NCBI GenBank assembly: GCA_017477255.1 | Contig: JAFUXB010000004.1 | Coordinates: 62,001-126,000, forward strand | Source of the DNA: Bacilli bacterium | GTDB taxonomy: Bacteria > Bacillota_I > Bacilli_A > RFN20 > CAG-826 | DNA: 64,000 nt | Direction: 5' to 3' | Part shown: positions 1 through 8,915 of the stretch, piece after piece | Layout of the letters: each line of letters begins with the position of its first letter | Numbering within the stretch: the first letter of the stretch is position 1 | The notes under the pieces: model-generated | The model's database searches: none | What the model was told of the DNA's origin: nothing | Seen by the model: the letters and a program-made list of their open reading frames with translations, nothing else | Position numbers and translations under genes: made by a program

Positions 1-263
1 TCACAGTAACAACTCATCCTGAAAAAGATAAAGAAGATCATGGTTTATTTATGTATTTTAGCGATACAATTTATGGACCATATAAAGACTATATTAAAAT
101 TTGTTCATATGATGATCCAAGATTTAATATTGAGGGAATGTATGCTCCAATGACTCATGAAAAATTAACAAAAGAAGATGGAAAAATAGTTTATCTTCTT
201 TTGTCTCAATGGATTCCTCTATATAATCCAATCGTTATGAAAATAGAATTTGAGGAAAAATAA
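1..263 (+). CDS. DUF4185 family protein, C-terminal part (cut by window edge)
   Basis: The reading frame is open from the window edge (codons begin at base 3) to the TAA at 261-263. An internal ATG at 51 is not the real start, because the upstream codons TVTTHP continue the homology to the next two proteins. The visible part has the family's last two blocks: MYFSDTIYGPYKDY and MYAPMTHEKL followed by a QWIPLYNP block. DUF4185 proteins are predicted beta-propellers related to the GH43/GH32 fold and probably act on or bind glycans. No activity can be assigned from this fragment. It overlaps the next start by one base (TAATG), so the genes are co-translated. The N-terminus and any lipobox lie outside the window. 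Confidence 0.85.
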   Translation, partial: TVTTHPEKDKEDHGLFMYFSDTIYGPYKDYIKICSYDDPRFNIEGMYAPMTHEKLTKEDGKIVYLLLSQWIPLYNPIVMKIEFEEK

Positions 264-1522
264 TGAGGTTTTGTAGGTTTTTTTCAATCATTTCTGTGAT
301 TTTACTTGTAGGTTGTAAGGTAAAAGAGCCAGAAGTATTTTTAAGTTATGATGAAAAAGTTAAAAATATTAAACGTATAAATTATGTAACAGGAGCTGAA
401 GCTACCTATAATACAATGGAATTTGGCCTTGGAAGTTGCGATTTAGGATATCCTTTATATATTGATGATACAGATGAAATGTATTTTTTCTTTGGAGATT
501 CTTTTAGTCAAAATAATCAATCAGGAATGTGGAGAAGTAATGTTGTAGGAATTTCAAAAGATTTTGATTTTAGTGATGGTCTTACAATTGATAATGCACT
601 TTTAACAAGTAGTGGTTATTTAATGGCTATTTATAATGGACATCATATGGATGAAGGAAGTGAAGTTACTAAGATTCCAACTGGTGTAATTTATTTAAAC
701 AAAACTATTTATATGTATTATTTTTCAATGCATAACTGGAGTTTTTCTAGAGATACCAAAATGAATTATGGTGGTTGTATAAAATCAACTGATTTAGGAA
801 AAACGCGGGAAAGAATTTATGATTTAACATGGGTTAATTTAGCACCAGACAAATCAAATGGAACAGGAAATAATGCAAATAACTACGAAAATTTAAAAGT
901 ATTAATAAATGAAGATATAAATAATACTGAAAGAACTGAAGATTTAATTGAACTCGATGATCATTTAGGTTTTGATGCAACTCAAATATTCCCTTATTTA
1001 AATAAAGATGGCTATGTTTATTTATTTTTAGAAGGTGGATATAGAAATAGAAATTTAAAACTTGGAAGAGTCTTACCTGAAAATATTGAAAAATTCGAAG
1101 AAATTGAATATTTACAAGGGTATAAAGATAATGGAGATCCTATTTATATTAAAGGTTATGATGGTTTAAAAGCTTTATATAACAATAAAAATTCAGAAAT
1201 TACTGAAGTTCCTTTTGGAGAAATGAGTGCATTCTTTAATCCTTATTTTAATAAATATTGTTTGTTAACTGTTACAACTGGATCAGTTGATATGTTTATG
1301 TCAGAAAATATTTATGGTCCTTATAAAGAAAAAGTCCATTTATATTCACAAGGTCAAGTACCTGCTCCTATTTCTTCAACAACTGGAGAACCAATTTTAA
1401 GTGCATATGCTCCATTATCTCATGAAAAAATGTTAAAAGATGGTGGAAAGACAATGTATATGCTTACGTCTACATGGATTCCATGCTATAATCCTAGTTT
1501 ATATGAGGTGAAATTTAAATGA
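263..1522 (+). CDS. DUF4185 family lipoprotein
   Basis: This 419-residue protein begins with a lipoprotein signal ending in the lipobox LVGC, with Cys18 as the lipidation site, so it should be tethered outside the membrane. The body carries the DUF4185 blocks: GSCDLGYPLY and MYFFFGDSF near residues 64-80, WRSNVVGIS, NYGGCIKSTDLGKT, FDATQIFPYLNKDGYVYLF, FGEMSAFFNPYF, a MFMSENIYGPY block and a TWIPCYNP C-terminus. The family is predicted to form a propeller like GH43/GH32 enzymes, so glycan hydrolysis or binding is likely but inferred. It overlaps the previous gene by 1 bp and the next by 4 bp (ATGA). It has Arg in GKTRERIYDLTW where the paralogues at 1519 and 7671 have Trp, a point difference worth noting. 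Confidence 0.85.
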   Translation: MRFCRFFSIISVILLVGCKVKEPEVFLSYDEKVKNIKRINYVTGAEATYNTMEFGLGSCDLGYPLYIDDTDEMYFFFGDSFSQNNQSGMWRSNVVGISKDFDFSDGLTIDNALLTSSGYLMAIYNGHHMDEGSEVTKIPTGVIYLNKTIYMYYFSMHNWSFSRDTKMNYGGCIKSTDLGKTRERIYDLTWVNLAPDKSNGTGNNANNYENLKVLINEDINNTERTEDLIELDDHLGFDATQIFPYLNKDGYVYLFLEGGYRNRNLKLGRVLPENIEKFEEIEYLQGYKDNGDPIYIKGYDGLKALYNNKNSEITEVPFGEMSAFFNPYFNKYCLLTVTTGSVDMFMSENIYGPYKEKVHLYSQGQVPAPISSTTGEPILSAYAPLSHEKMLKDGGKTMYMLTSTWIPCYNPSLYEVKFK

Positions 1523-2787
1523 AATCAAAGTATTTAAAAATATTCTTAATTCCGCTTTTATCGATTGCATCAATTGTTTCTTGTTCTCAAAATAATGAAG
1601 AAAAGAAAGAAGATGATGAAAAAGTAGAGCCAACTCCAAAACCAGAAGAAGAAAAAACGTCTTTTGATAGACTCGTTGATAATGTAGAAAATTTAGGATT
1701 TGTAACTGGTGATGAGGCTCCTGGAAAAACTACTGATTTTGATGTAGGTGGCACTGATTTAGGCTACCCTTTATATGTTAAAGAACTTAAGAAAACATAT
1801 TTTTTCTTTGGTGATACATTTACAAAAAATCAAACTGGAAACTGGAGAAGCAATGTTGTAGGAATTTCGGAAGATGATAATTTAAGTGATGGTTTGACAC
1901 TTTCTTCTTTTATTTCCTCCTCTGCTGGATATACAACTTTTGCAATTAACGGACACCATGATAGAAATGGAGTGAATGAAGTTACTAAAATTCCAACAGG
2001 TGTAATTGATATTGATGGTACGCTCTACATGTATTATTTTTCAATGTGGAACTGGGATGCTCCACAAGATAATAAGATGAATTATGGCGGATGTGTTAAA
2101 TCTACTAATTTTGGAAAAACTTGGGAAAGAATTTATGATTTAACTTGGATAAACCCTGAATCAGGAAACACAAAAGAAAATATTACAGGATTAATTAATG
2201 AGACAGCCTATAATGAAAAAAATGGTGGAAATATTTTATATGAAGATCATATTGGGTTTGATGCAACTCAAATTTGTCCTGTTGATGGAAAAGATGGCTA
2301 TATTTATCTATTTTTAGAAGGTGGATATAGAAATCATGGGCCAAAAGTTGCTCGTGTTTTAAAAGAAAAAATTGAAATTTTTGAAGAATATGAATATTTT
2401 ATCGGCAAATACGATGAAAATAATAACCCTCAATTTAGAAAAGGGAAACAAGGATTAGCATATATTAGAGGAAAAAGTGCAACTGAACTTGTTTCAAATC
2501 CATTTGGAGAAATGAGTGCTTTTTATAATAGTTATCTTAAAAAATGGTGCATTATGACTGCTACTGGAAATTCAGTTATGATGTTTATGTCAAAGAATAT
2601 TATTGGACCATATAATTCTCGTTGTATGTTGTTCCCAGGAAGTTCAAAAGTTGTTCCAGTTGGCTCAATTTATGCTCCATTAAGTATTGAAGAGATGCAA
2701 GAAGAAGGTGGAAAAACTATGTATTTACTTACATCCACTTGGCTTCCATATTACAATCCTTCATTTATAAAAGTTACTTTTAAATAA
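1519..2787 (+). CDS. DUF4185 family lipoprotein (second complete copy)
   Basis: This 422-residue paralogue of the preceding gene has a signal peptide ending IVSC (lipid-modified Cys22). A charged, Glu/Lys/Pro-rich linker (about residues 23-48) follows and could span the cell-wall layer. The blocks GGTDLGYPLY, TYFFFGDTF, NWRSNVVGIS, GKTWERIYDLTW, HIGFDATQI, FLEGGYRN, FGEMSAFYN and TWLPYYNP run in the same order as in its neighbours. It is translationally coupled to the previous gene by an ATGA overlap and lies 9 bp before an ABC ATPase gene. Tandem duplication with divergence suggests related but non-identical glycan targets. The substrate cannot be deduced from sequence. Confidence 0.85.
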   Translation: MKSKYLKIFLIPLLSIASIVSCSQNNEEKKEDDEKVEPTPKPEEEKTSFDRLVDNVENLGFVTGDEAPGKTTDFDVGGTDLGYPLYVKELKKTYFFFGDTFTKNQTGNWRSNVVGISEDDNLSDGLTLSSFISSSAGYTTFAINGHHDRNGVNEVTKIPTGVIDIDGTLYMYYFSMWNWDAPQDNKMNYGGCVKSTNFGKTWERIYDLTWINPESGNTKENITGLINETAYNEKNGGNILYEDHIGFDATQICPVDGKDGYIYLFLEGGYRNHGPKVARVLKEKIEIFEEYEYFIGKYDENNNPQFRKGKQGLAYIRGKSATELVSNPFGEMSAFYNSYLKKWCIMTATGNSVMMFMSKNIIGPYNSRCMLFPGSSKVVPVGSIYAPLSIEEMQEEGGKTMYLLTSTWLPYYNPSFIKVTFK

Positions 2788-2796
2788 GGAGAAAAT

Positions 2797-4656
2797 ATGT
2801 CATATATTAGTTTTTATCGAATAAATAAGCTTTATGATAGTGGAGTTCACGCAATAAAAGACGTGACATTTGATATAGAACAAGATCAATTTACAGTTTT
2901 AGTTGGACCATCAGGATGTGGAAAATCTACTCTTTTAAGGATGCTTGCTGGACTTGAAGAAATTACGACTGGAAAAATTTTAATTGATGGAAAAATAATT
3001 AATGAAGTTTCTCCTAAAGATAGAAATGTATCTATGGTATTCCAAAATTATGCTCTTTATCCTCATTTAACTGTATATGACAATATAGCTTTTGGTTTAA
3101 GACTTAAAAAAGTTAAAACTCCCGTATTAGATAATGATGGAAATATTACTAAATATATAAATTCTTCAATTCCAAGAGAAGAAATAGATAAAAAGGTTAA
3201 AGAAGTAGCTGAGGAATTAGAATTAACCGATTATTTGTCAAGAAAACCTAAACAATTATCAGGAGGACAAAAGCAAAGAGTATCTTTAGCTAGAGCTTTA
3301 GTTAGAGATAATGATATTTTCTTACTTGATGAACCATTAAGTAATCTTGATGCAAAATTACGTGTTGAAATGCGTAAAACAATAAAAGCTTTGCATTCTG
3401 AAGTTAAAAAACCATTTATTTATGTTACTCATGATCAAGTTGAAGCAATGACTTTAGCAGATAGAATCGTTGTTTTAAATAAAGGTGTTGTTCAACAAAT
3501 CGGATCTCCTAAAGAAATCTTTGATGAACCAAATAATTTATATGTTGCTACATTCTTTGGCTCACCTCAGATGAGCATAATTGAAGGTCTTTTAACTTAT
3601 AACAATAAAAAAGAGTTGGGAATTCGCTTAGAAAATGATGATTTTTTAGTAATTCCAAAAGATTTGCTTGGACAATTAACAGATTATTCTTTAATTGATA
3701 AAAAAGTAAAAGTAGGGTTAAGAGCGTCATCTTTTAGAGTTAGTGAAGGCAAAAATAAAGATCATTTTTCTAAAATAACATGTGATTTTGTTCATAAAGA
3801 GTTATTTGGAAACGAAACTTTGCTTAAACTTAAACTAGGAAGTGGAGACTTATTAGCTTTTGTACCAAACAATATTGAAATAAAGGATAAAATCGAATTA
3901 TTTGTACATACTTCAAGTATGAAAATTTTTGATATAGAAACTGGTGAATCAATATTTGGTTTAAGAAGAGAATCTACTTTTAAAGATATAAAATTTAATA
4001 TTGATGCGGATGAAATTTCATTTGAATTTGCTTCGAAAGAATATAAATACCCTTTAGAATCAAGATGTTTTCATGAAAATCTAAATCAAGATTCATTAAC
4101 TTTGAAGTGCTTGAACGAATATATTTCATTAGAAAAGAAAGAAAATTCAATTGAAGTTGAAGGTGAAGTTTCATTGATTAAAAATTTATTCCAAAGAAAA
4201 GCTGTTTATATAAAACTTAAAAATCAAAAAGAGCCTTTAATGCTTTATGTTAAAAAAGATGAAGATATTAAGGAAGGTTCTTTAATAAAAGTTTATGTTC
4301 CTTTAGAGTACATAAATTTCTATTTAGATGATGGAAAAACACCTCTTTTATCAAAATACGAAATTCATAATAACATCTTAGAAGAAGATTATGATTTAGT
4401 TAGTAAAAAATTAAATATTACAAATAAAGAATTTATAATGCCTTTAAAAGGAATTAAAGTTATTCATAAAGGTGATAAAATCGATAAAAATGAATATAGA
4501 ATTTTTAAAGTTATAGTACTTGATGTTGAAAATTTCGGACAAAAATCATTAATGTATTATAAAATTAAAGGTATGAAAGGATATTTTACTGCTCTACTTG
4601 AAGAAGAAATCGATCAAGTTGTTACTCCAGTTTTAAAATTGGCTATTAAAAAATGA
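2797..4656 (+). CDS. MalK/UgpC-type ABC sugar transporter ATPase with long C-terminal extension
   Basis: This cytoplasmic ATPase would energise a CUT1-type sugar importer. It shows Walker A GPSGCGKST (37-45), Q-loop VFQNYALYPH, signature LSGGQKQR (154-161), Walker B IFLLDEP (174-180) and H-loop His212. After about residue 235 comes a MalK-like TOBE/regulatory part. The protein continues to 619 residues, whereas MalK proteins usually have about 370, so some 220 extra residues of unrecognised beta-rich sequence follow. The SD is AAGGAG just before ATG. It is coupled by an ATGA overlap to a small lipoprotein gene. No permease or solute-binding gene of this type is in the window, so its membrane partners must lie upstream or elsewhere. 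Confidence 0.9.
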   Translation: MSYISFYRINKLYDSGVHAIKDVTFDIEQDQFTVLVGPSGCGKSTLLRMLAGLEEITTGKILIDGKIINEVSPKDRNVSMVFQNYALYPHLTVYDNIAFGLRLKKVKTPVLDNDGNITKYINSSIPREEIDKKVKEVAEELELTDYLSRKPKQLSGGQKQRVSLARALVRDNDIFLLDEPLSNLDAKLRVEMRKTIKALHSEVKKPFIYVTHDQVEAMTLADRIVVLNKGVVQQIGSPKEIFDEPNNLYVATFFGSPQMSIIEGLLTYNNKKELGIRLENDDFLVIPKDLLGQLTDYSLIDKKVKVGLRASSFRVSEGKNKDHFSKITCDFVHKELFGNETLLKLKLGSGDLLAFVPNNIEIKDKIELFVHTSSMKIFDIETGESIFGLRRESTFKDIKFNIDADEISFEFASKEYKYPLESRCFHENLNQDSLTLKCLNEYISLEKKENSIEVEGEVSLIKNLFQRKAVYIKLKNQKEPLMLYVKKDEDIKEGSLIKVYVPLEYINFYLDDGKTPLLSKYEIHNNILEEDYDLVSKKLNITNKEFIMPLKGIKVIHKGDKIDKNEYRIFKVIVLDVENFGQKSLMYYKIKGMKGYFTALLEEEIDQVVTPVLKLAIKK

Positions 4657-5180
4657 AAAAGAGTGGACTTTTAGCGTGTTTTTTACTTATAAGTCCATTT
4701 TTTTATGCATGCAAAAATACTTCAAACACATTAAAAATATTTATTTCCTCAAATAAAGATGTAGATATAAAAGCAATTAAAAATAAATTTTCAAATTATG
4801 ATTTAGAGATTAGTTTTGCTAATCCATCAAATTATTACTATTCATTTTTGTATAAAACTTCTAGAGAAAAAAGATACGATATTTTTATTATTCGTGATGA
4901 AGAGTTTTTAACAAGTGATATTAAAAATATTTATGTTGAATTAAATAATGAGAATTTTCCAAAAATAGTTGAGAAAACATATAGTTTTTATCAAGTTGAA
5001 GAAAAGAATTACGCAATAAAATTAAATGATAGTAATTATTTAATTAACGAATTAATATCTTTTGAAGAAGGGCATGATTATTATATTGGTTTGGCTAAAA
5101 TGAGTGAAAACGTTGGGGATTACTCAATATATTCTTCAAAATCAAGTAGAGGCTTTGATTTATTAAGTGATTTATTATGA
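4653..5180 (+). CDS. small lipoprotein, unrecognised (possible reduced solute-binding protein)
   Basis: This 175-residue protein has a signal peptide ending in a lipobox-like FYAC (Cys20). After it, TLKIFISSNKDVDIKAIKNK resembles the first strand and helix of extracellular solute-binding proteins. RYDIFIIRDEEFL could be the next strand, as in type-I sugar binders (GKGPDIFI-like). At 175 residues it is less than half a normal binding protein, with no second lobe, so a transport-binding role is speculative. It overlaps the MalK-like gene (ATGA) and the next membrane-protein gene by 4 bp each, which places it firmly in this operon. No frameshift is apparent, because the stop codon is itself part of the next gene's coupled start. 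Confidence 0.7.
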   Translation: MKKSGLLACFLLISPFFYACKNTSNTLKIFISSNKDVDIKAIKNKFSNYDLEISFANPSNYYYSFLYKTSREKRYDIFIIRDEEFLTSDIKNIYVELNNENFPKIVEKTYSFYQVEEKNYAIKLNDSNYLINELISFEEGHDYYIGLAKMSENVGDYSIYSSKSSRGFDLLSDLL

Positions 5181-6028
5181 AAAATGAAATTGTTTTTCCT
5201 AAGAATAGAAAAGAAGTTTTCTTGGTATTAATTAAATATCATAAATTAAGCTTACTTAAGATAAATCTTTGGATTGCTCTATTTTCATTATTAACTCTTT
5301 TAGCAATTTATTTTGGGATTTTTGTAATTGCACAAGTTCCTTCTTTAATATCAAATGGAACAATTGAAATGGTAAAAGAAGGAGATTTAGATTATTCAGT
5401 TTTATTTACAAGTGTTTCTTATTTAATTGCTTTATTTCTTGTTTTAATTGTGACGAATATCCCTTTATTTTTAGGAGTTGGTGGAGGAATTTATGTAATT
5501 TCTTTACTTTGTTATGGAGAAAGCAATGTCTTAATTACTAAAGATTTCTTTAATGGAATAAAAAGAAATGCAAAAGAAATGATTTTGTTATCTTTAATTT
5601 TCTCAATTGCATCCTTATTTATGATTGCAATTTTTGGAATTTATTTATTGATGGATACGTTTTTGATAGTAAAAGTTATTTCAAATATAATAGGAGTTTT
5701 GGTATTTTTGATTGTTTCGATTGTAACTTTTGTTGGATTAAATTATGCAAATACTTATAAAAGTAGTTTCTTAAAGTTATTAAGAAATTCATTTTTAATT
5801 GCTTTTTCAAAACCATTAAAAACAATTGGATTTTTATTGCTTGCTTCAGTATTTTTCTTATTATTGTTTATCCCTATTAGAATTCCAATTTTTTCACTTT
5901 TAGTTATTTTTGTAGGTTATTCTTATTTTTTAGTTATTGAATTTTTATACACATCAAGTTTATTTGATGAGTATATAAATAAAAAAGCCCACATTGAATT
6001 AGTGGGCAAAGGTATTAAAAAAGATTAG
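5177..6028 (+). CDS. DUF624/YesL-like integral membrane protein
   Basis: This 283-residue protein has about six hydrophobic segments. The stretch GGGIYVISLLCYGESNVLI followed by KDFFNGIKRNAKEMI and another membrane helix resembles the conserved region of DUF624 (YesL) proteins, in which DFFxxxKxNFK follows the second helix. Such genes are commonly found next to carbohydrate ABC transporters, as here, but their function is unknown. It is coupled to the preceding lipoprotein gene by a 4-bp overlap. Its 3' end faces the convergent ABC ATPase only 2 bp away. Codons near its end also form an intrinsic terminator for the opposite strand. Confidence 0.65.
   Translation: MKNEIVFPKNRKEVFLVLIKYHKLSLLKINLWIALFSLLTLLAIYFGIFVIAQVPSLISNGTIEMVKEGDLDYSVLFTSVSYLIALFLVLIVTNIPLFLGVGGGIYVISLLCYGESNVLITKDFFNGIKRNAKEMILLSLIFSIASLFMIAIFGIYLLMDTFLIVKVISNIIGVLVFLIVSIVTFVGLNYANTYKSSFLKLLRNSFLIAFSKPLKTIGFLLLASVFFLLLFIPIRIPIFSLLVIFVGYSYFLVIEFLYTSSLFDEYINKKAHIELVGKGIKKD
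5981..6007 (-). terminator. intrinsic terminator for the minus-strand MalK gene, inside the convergent CDS
   Basis: The arms GCCCAC (5987-5992) and GTGGGC (6002-6007) pair around a 9-nt loop. On the minus strand the stem is followed by a T-run (A6 at 5981-5986 on the plus strand). It lies 24 bp past the stop of the minus-strand ATPase gene and within the last codons of the plus-strand DUF624-like gene. Confidence 0.75.
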
Positions 6029-6030
6029 TT

Positions 6031-7665
6031 TTAGAAAATATTTCTTTCTGAAATTGGATCAAATAAATGAATTTTATCTAAATCTAAATAAATATTTAAA
6101 TTAGTTCCAGGAAGAATTTCATCATAAGCTGGTGTTTTCATAGTGCATAATTTTTCATCAACTTTAAATGACAAATAATATTCATGACCTAAGAGTTCAC
6201 AAAGTTCAGTTGTAATATTTATTGGATTAGATAAGTTCTTTCTATCTTTTTTATTTATATCTAGAAGCATATCTTCAGCTCTAATTCCAAATAATAATTC
6301 TTTTGAACTTGATGAAAATACGTTTTCATATTCTTTTAATTTCTCGTTTTCTTTTTCAAGTTCATAATTAAATGATTTAATGTATGCATCATTTTCAATT
6401 AAAGGTTCTAATTTTTCATCAGGCATTATTTCATATTGTTTAGAATCAATTTGAGTTCTATAACTTGAATATTCTTCTTGATATTTTTCATTAATAGAGG
6501 AAATTTCTTTTTCTAAAGCAATATATTTTTCATCGTTTTCTAAAAGTTTGCTCATTTTTTGTTTTCTTTTAGTAATTAACGAAGAATATTTTTGAGAGAT
6601 TTTGTCTAAATGTTCTAAATCTTTTATGTATCCAATTTTTGATAAGTCATTAATTCTTTGCTCTTTTTTAGAATTTGTGGTTTCAATATCATGTTTTATT
6701 TCATTAATAATGTTTTCATAATATTGCTTTAATGACGATAATCTATTTTTATCTAATTTAAGTTCATAATTATTTTTAAATTTTAAAATATCATTTTCTA
6801 AAGATACATTTAATATATTCATTGCAGGAGAACCAATGAAAGTAGCAACAAACAATGTTTTTGGGTTGTCATAAATTTCTTGAGGAGTACCAGTTTGTTC
6901 GATGTACCCTTTATTCATGACAACTAATCTATCTGGCATAGTCATTGCTTCAACTTGGTCATGAGTGACATAAATTGTCGTTGTTTTCATTTTTTTATGT
7001 AAATCAACAATTTCAGATCTAACACTTGCTCTTAGTTTTGCATCTAAATTACTAAGTGGTTCATCCATTAATAAAATATTTGAACCTTTAATAATTGCTC
7101 TAGCTAAAGCAACTCTTTGTCTTTGACCTCCAGATAAAGCAGCAGGTCTTCTTTGAAGTAATTCTTCATCAAGTTCTAATATTTTTATAACTTCATGTAC
7201 TTTTTTATCGATTTCTTCTTTCTTTTCACCTTTAACAATAAGTGGGAAAGCGATATTTTTATAAACAGTCATAGTAGGATAAAGAGCATAACTTTGGAAA
7301 ACCATAGCTAAATTTCTATCTTTGCTAAGTGTATAATTTGAATATTTTTTATTTAAATATAAATCCCCAGAAGTAATGTCTTCTAAACCTGCAATCATTT
7401 TTAAAGTTGTTGATTTTCCACAGCCTGATGGACCAACTAAAACAATGAATTCATTTTCTTTAACACTTAAAGAAAAATCAAAAACAGCTTGAACGTGATT
7501 TTGGTAAATCTTGTTTACGTTTTCTAAAATGATAACGTCATCAGAAGGAGCAACTTTATTTCTTTGATGAGATTCTTTTTCTTTTCTTATTACTTCTTTG
7601 TGATAAAGCTCGCGTCTTTTCTCTTCATTTTTAAGAAATTCTTTTTCTTCTTTTGATATTTTCAT
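6031..7665 (-). CDS. MalK-type ABC sugar transporter ATPase with coiled-coil insertion
   Basis: This 544-residue ATPase has Walker A GPSGCGKST (78-86), signature LSGGQRQR (177-184), Walker B ILLMDEP (197-203) and the H-loop YVTHDQVEAM. Two features are unusual. There is a charged N-terminal extension of about 42 residues before the ABC domain. A Lys/Glu-rich, probably coiled-coil insertion of about 140 residues (roughly 315-450) separates the ATPase from the C-terminal TOBE-like segment that begins LLFGIRAEDM. The SD AAGGGG lies in the end of the upstream DUF4185 gene, 5 bp away, so the two are an operon. No cognate permease is nearby. It could be a shared ATPase for several sugar importers, which is inference. 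Confidence 0.88.
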   Translation of the reverse strand: MKISKEEKEFLKNEEKRRELYHKEVIRKEKESHQRNKVAPSDDVIILENVNKIYQNHVQAVFDFSLSVKENEFIVLVGPSGCGKSTTLKMIAGLEDITSGDLYLNKKYSNYTLSKDRNLAMVFQSYALYPTMTVYKNIAFPLIVKGEKKEEIDKKVHEVIKILELDEELLQRRPAALSGGQRQRVALARAIIKGSNILLMDEPLSNLDAKLRASVRSEIVDLHKKMKTTTIYVTHDQVEAMTMPDRLVVMNKGYIEQTGTPQEIYDNPKTLFVATFIGSPAMNILNVSLENDILKFKNNYELKLDKNRLSSLKQYYENIINEIKHDIETTNSKKEQRINDLSKIGYIKDLEHLDKISQKYSSLITKRKQKMSKLLENDEKYIALEKEISSINEKYQEEYSSYRTQIDSKQYEIMPDEKLEPLIENDAYIKSFNYELEKENEKLKEYENVFSSSSKELLFGIRAEDMLLDINKKDRKNLSNPINITTELCELLGHEYYLSFKVDEKLCTMKTPAYDEILPGTNLNIYLDLDKIHLFDPISERNIF

Positions 7666-7670
7666 AATTT

Positions 7671-8819
7671 TTACCCCTTAAATTTGAATTCAAATAATTC
7701 AGATAAATAAGCGTTTTTATTCCATTGAGAAACAATGAAATAAACAATTTGTCCGTTTTCACTTGTCATAATATCGTGTGTAAATCCACCATATAATCCT
7801 TCTTTTCCAGCTGGAAGATGTTCATCATTTTGTTTAATTAATAGAATTTCTTTTTCGTAAGGACCTTCAATAGAAGAAGATGTTCTAAAAACAACACCAA
7901 CTGACGGTTTATAATATAAAGCAATAAATTTTTTGATAAAGTTATTATATGAAATAGTAATATTGGAAACAGGTAATGGTATGATGTAACTTTCTTGTTC
8001 ATTATCATTTAAAAGTTTAAGACCAGTAGTTCCTTTAACCCATTGCTTTTTATTATTTATATTGACTAAATATTCATATTCATCAAAATCTTCAATTTTA
8101 TTTTCTTTAACTTTACCTAATGTGACACCAAATTGTCTTCCACCGCGCCTTCCAAAAATGTAAACATAACCTTCATATTTATAAGGATAAATCTGAGAAA
8201 AAGCTTCAGAATGATGTTTATTAATATCAATTGAAGTAGTTGTTTCATTCATATTTATGTCTTCCGACACTAAATGTTTGATGTTTTCTTCATAAGTATC
8301 AATTTTTCCTACCCAAGTTAAATCATAACAACGTTCCCAAGTATTGCCAAAATCATAAGATTTTATAGTACCAGTGTAGTTAACGTTCCAATATCCAGGT
8401 TCACCCCAAGATCTTATAGACTCATAAAAAGCATATAAAACTCCATTAACTTCAACGCAGCCTTGACATATTTTTGTTACTTCAAAGTTTTCGCTATTTT
8501 TACATTTATGATGTTTTATTAAATTGATTGCATTTCCTTTTTCATCGGACACAAAAGATTCAAAATGGATTCCGTTTTCAAAATTAAAGTTAGATACCTT
8601 GCCAATTACTGTTCCACGCCAATTTTCATCAGATGGAAGTGGTGTTGAAAAAGTATCTCCAAAAAATAATAAAAGTTTCTTTTCTTTTTCTGAATAACAA
8701 GGAATTCCTAAATCCGTTCCATAAACATCCCACTTTAAAGTAGGTGTTGGTGAATTTTTTCCAGACACAAAAGAATTAAATTTCACGTATTCAATTGAGC
8801 TATCATAAGTAAATTTCAT
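7671..8819 (-). CDS. DUF4185 family protein without signal peptide
   Basis: This 382-residue paralogue of the lipoproteins at the window start has no signal peptide or lipobox; it begins MKFTYDSSIEYVKFNSF, so it is probably cytoplasmic. Shared blocks include GTDLGIPCYSEKEKKLLLFF, FGDTF, NWRGTVIG, NYTGTIKSYDFGNTWERCYD, FSQIYPYKYEGYVYIFGR and a C-terminal VSQWN. Intracellular and extracellular paralogues in one locus would suit stepwise breakdown, outside and then inside, of a glycan (inference). No convincing SD precedes the ATG, and a promoter with TATAAT lies 9-14 bp upstream, so the leader is very short. It is followed by the second MalK-type ATPase gene in the same operon. Confidence 0.82.
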   Translation of the reverse strand: MKFTYDSSIEYVKFNSFVSGKNSPTPTLKWDVYGTDLGIPCYSEKEKKLLLFFGDTFSTPLPSDENWRGTVIGKVSNFNFENGIHFESFVSDEKGNAINLIKHHKCKNSENFEVTKICQGCVEVNGVLYAFYESIRSWGEPGYWNVNYTGTIKSYDFGNTWERCYDLTWVGKIDTYEENIKHLVSEDINMNETTTSIDINKHHSEAFSQIYPYKYEGYVYIFGRRGGRQFGVTLGKVKENKIEDFDEYEYLVNINNKKQWVKGTTGLKLLNDNEQESYIIPLPVSNITISYNNFIKKFIALYYKPSVGVVFRTSSSIEGPYEKEILLIKQNDEHLPAGKEGLYGGFTHDIMTSENGQIVYFIVSQWNKNAYLSELFEFKFKG

Positions 8820-8822
8820 ATT

Positions 8823-8861
8823 AACTTTATTATATTATAATAAAGTTATATAGTCGATAAA
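8823..8861 (-). promoter_or_regulatory. promoter overlapped by a perfect 12-bp inverted repeat
   Basis: AACTTTATTATA (8823-8834) and its exact reverse complement (8836-8847) flank a single T. On the minus strand TATAAT can be read at 8839-8834, with a weak -35 TTTATC at 8861-8856 (16-bp spacer). The start codon at 8819 is only a few bases beyond the predicted transcript start. A further half-site-like AAACTTTATTTA lies at 8859-8870. It may be an operator, but the AT content makes chance palindromes more likely than usual. Confidence 0.4.
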
Positions 8862-8915
8862 CTTTATTTAGTATAAAATGTAAAGTTTTCATATCAAAAA
8901 AGTGCAAAAAATATA

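Noticed and set aside
4653-5180. Truncated pseudogene of a sugar-binding protein
   Set aside because: Both ends are coupled by 4-bp overlaps to neighbours and the frame is intact, so a genuine small lipoprotein is more likely, though origin by shortening cannot be excluded.
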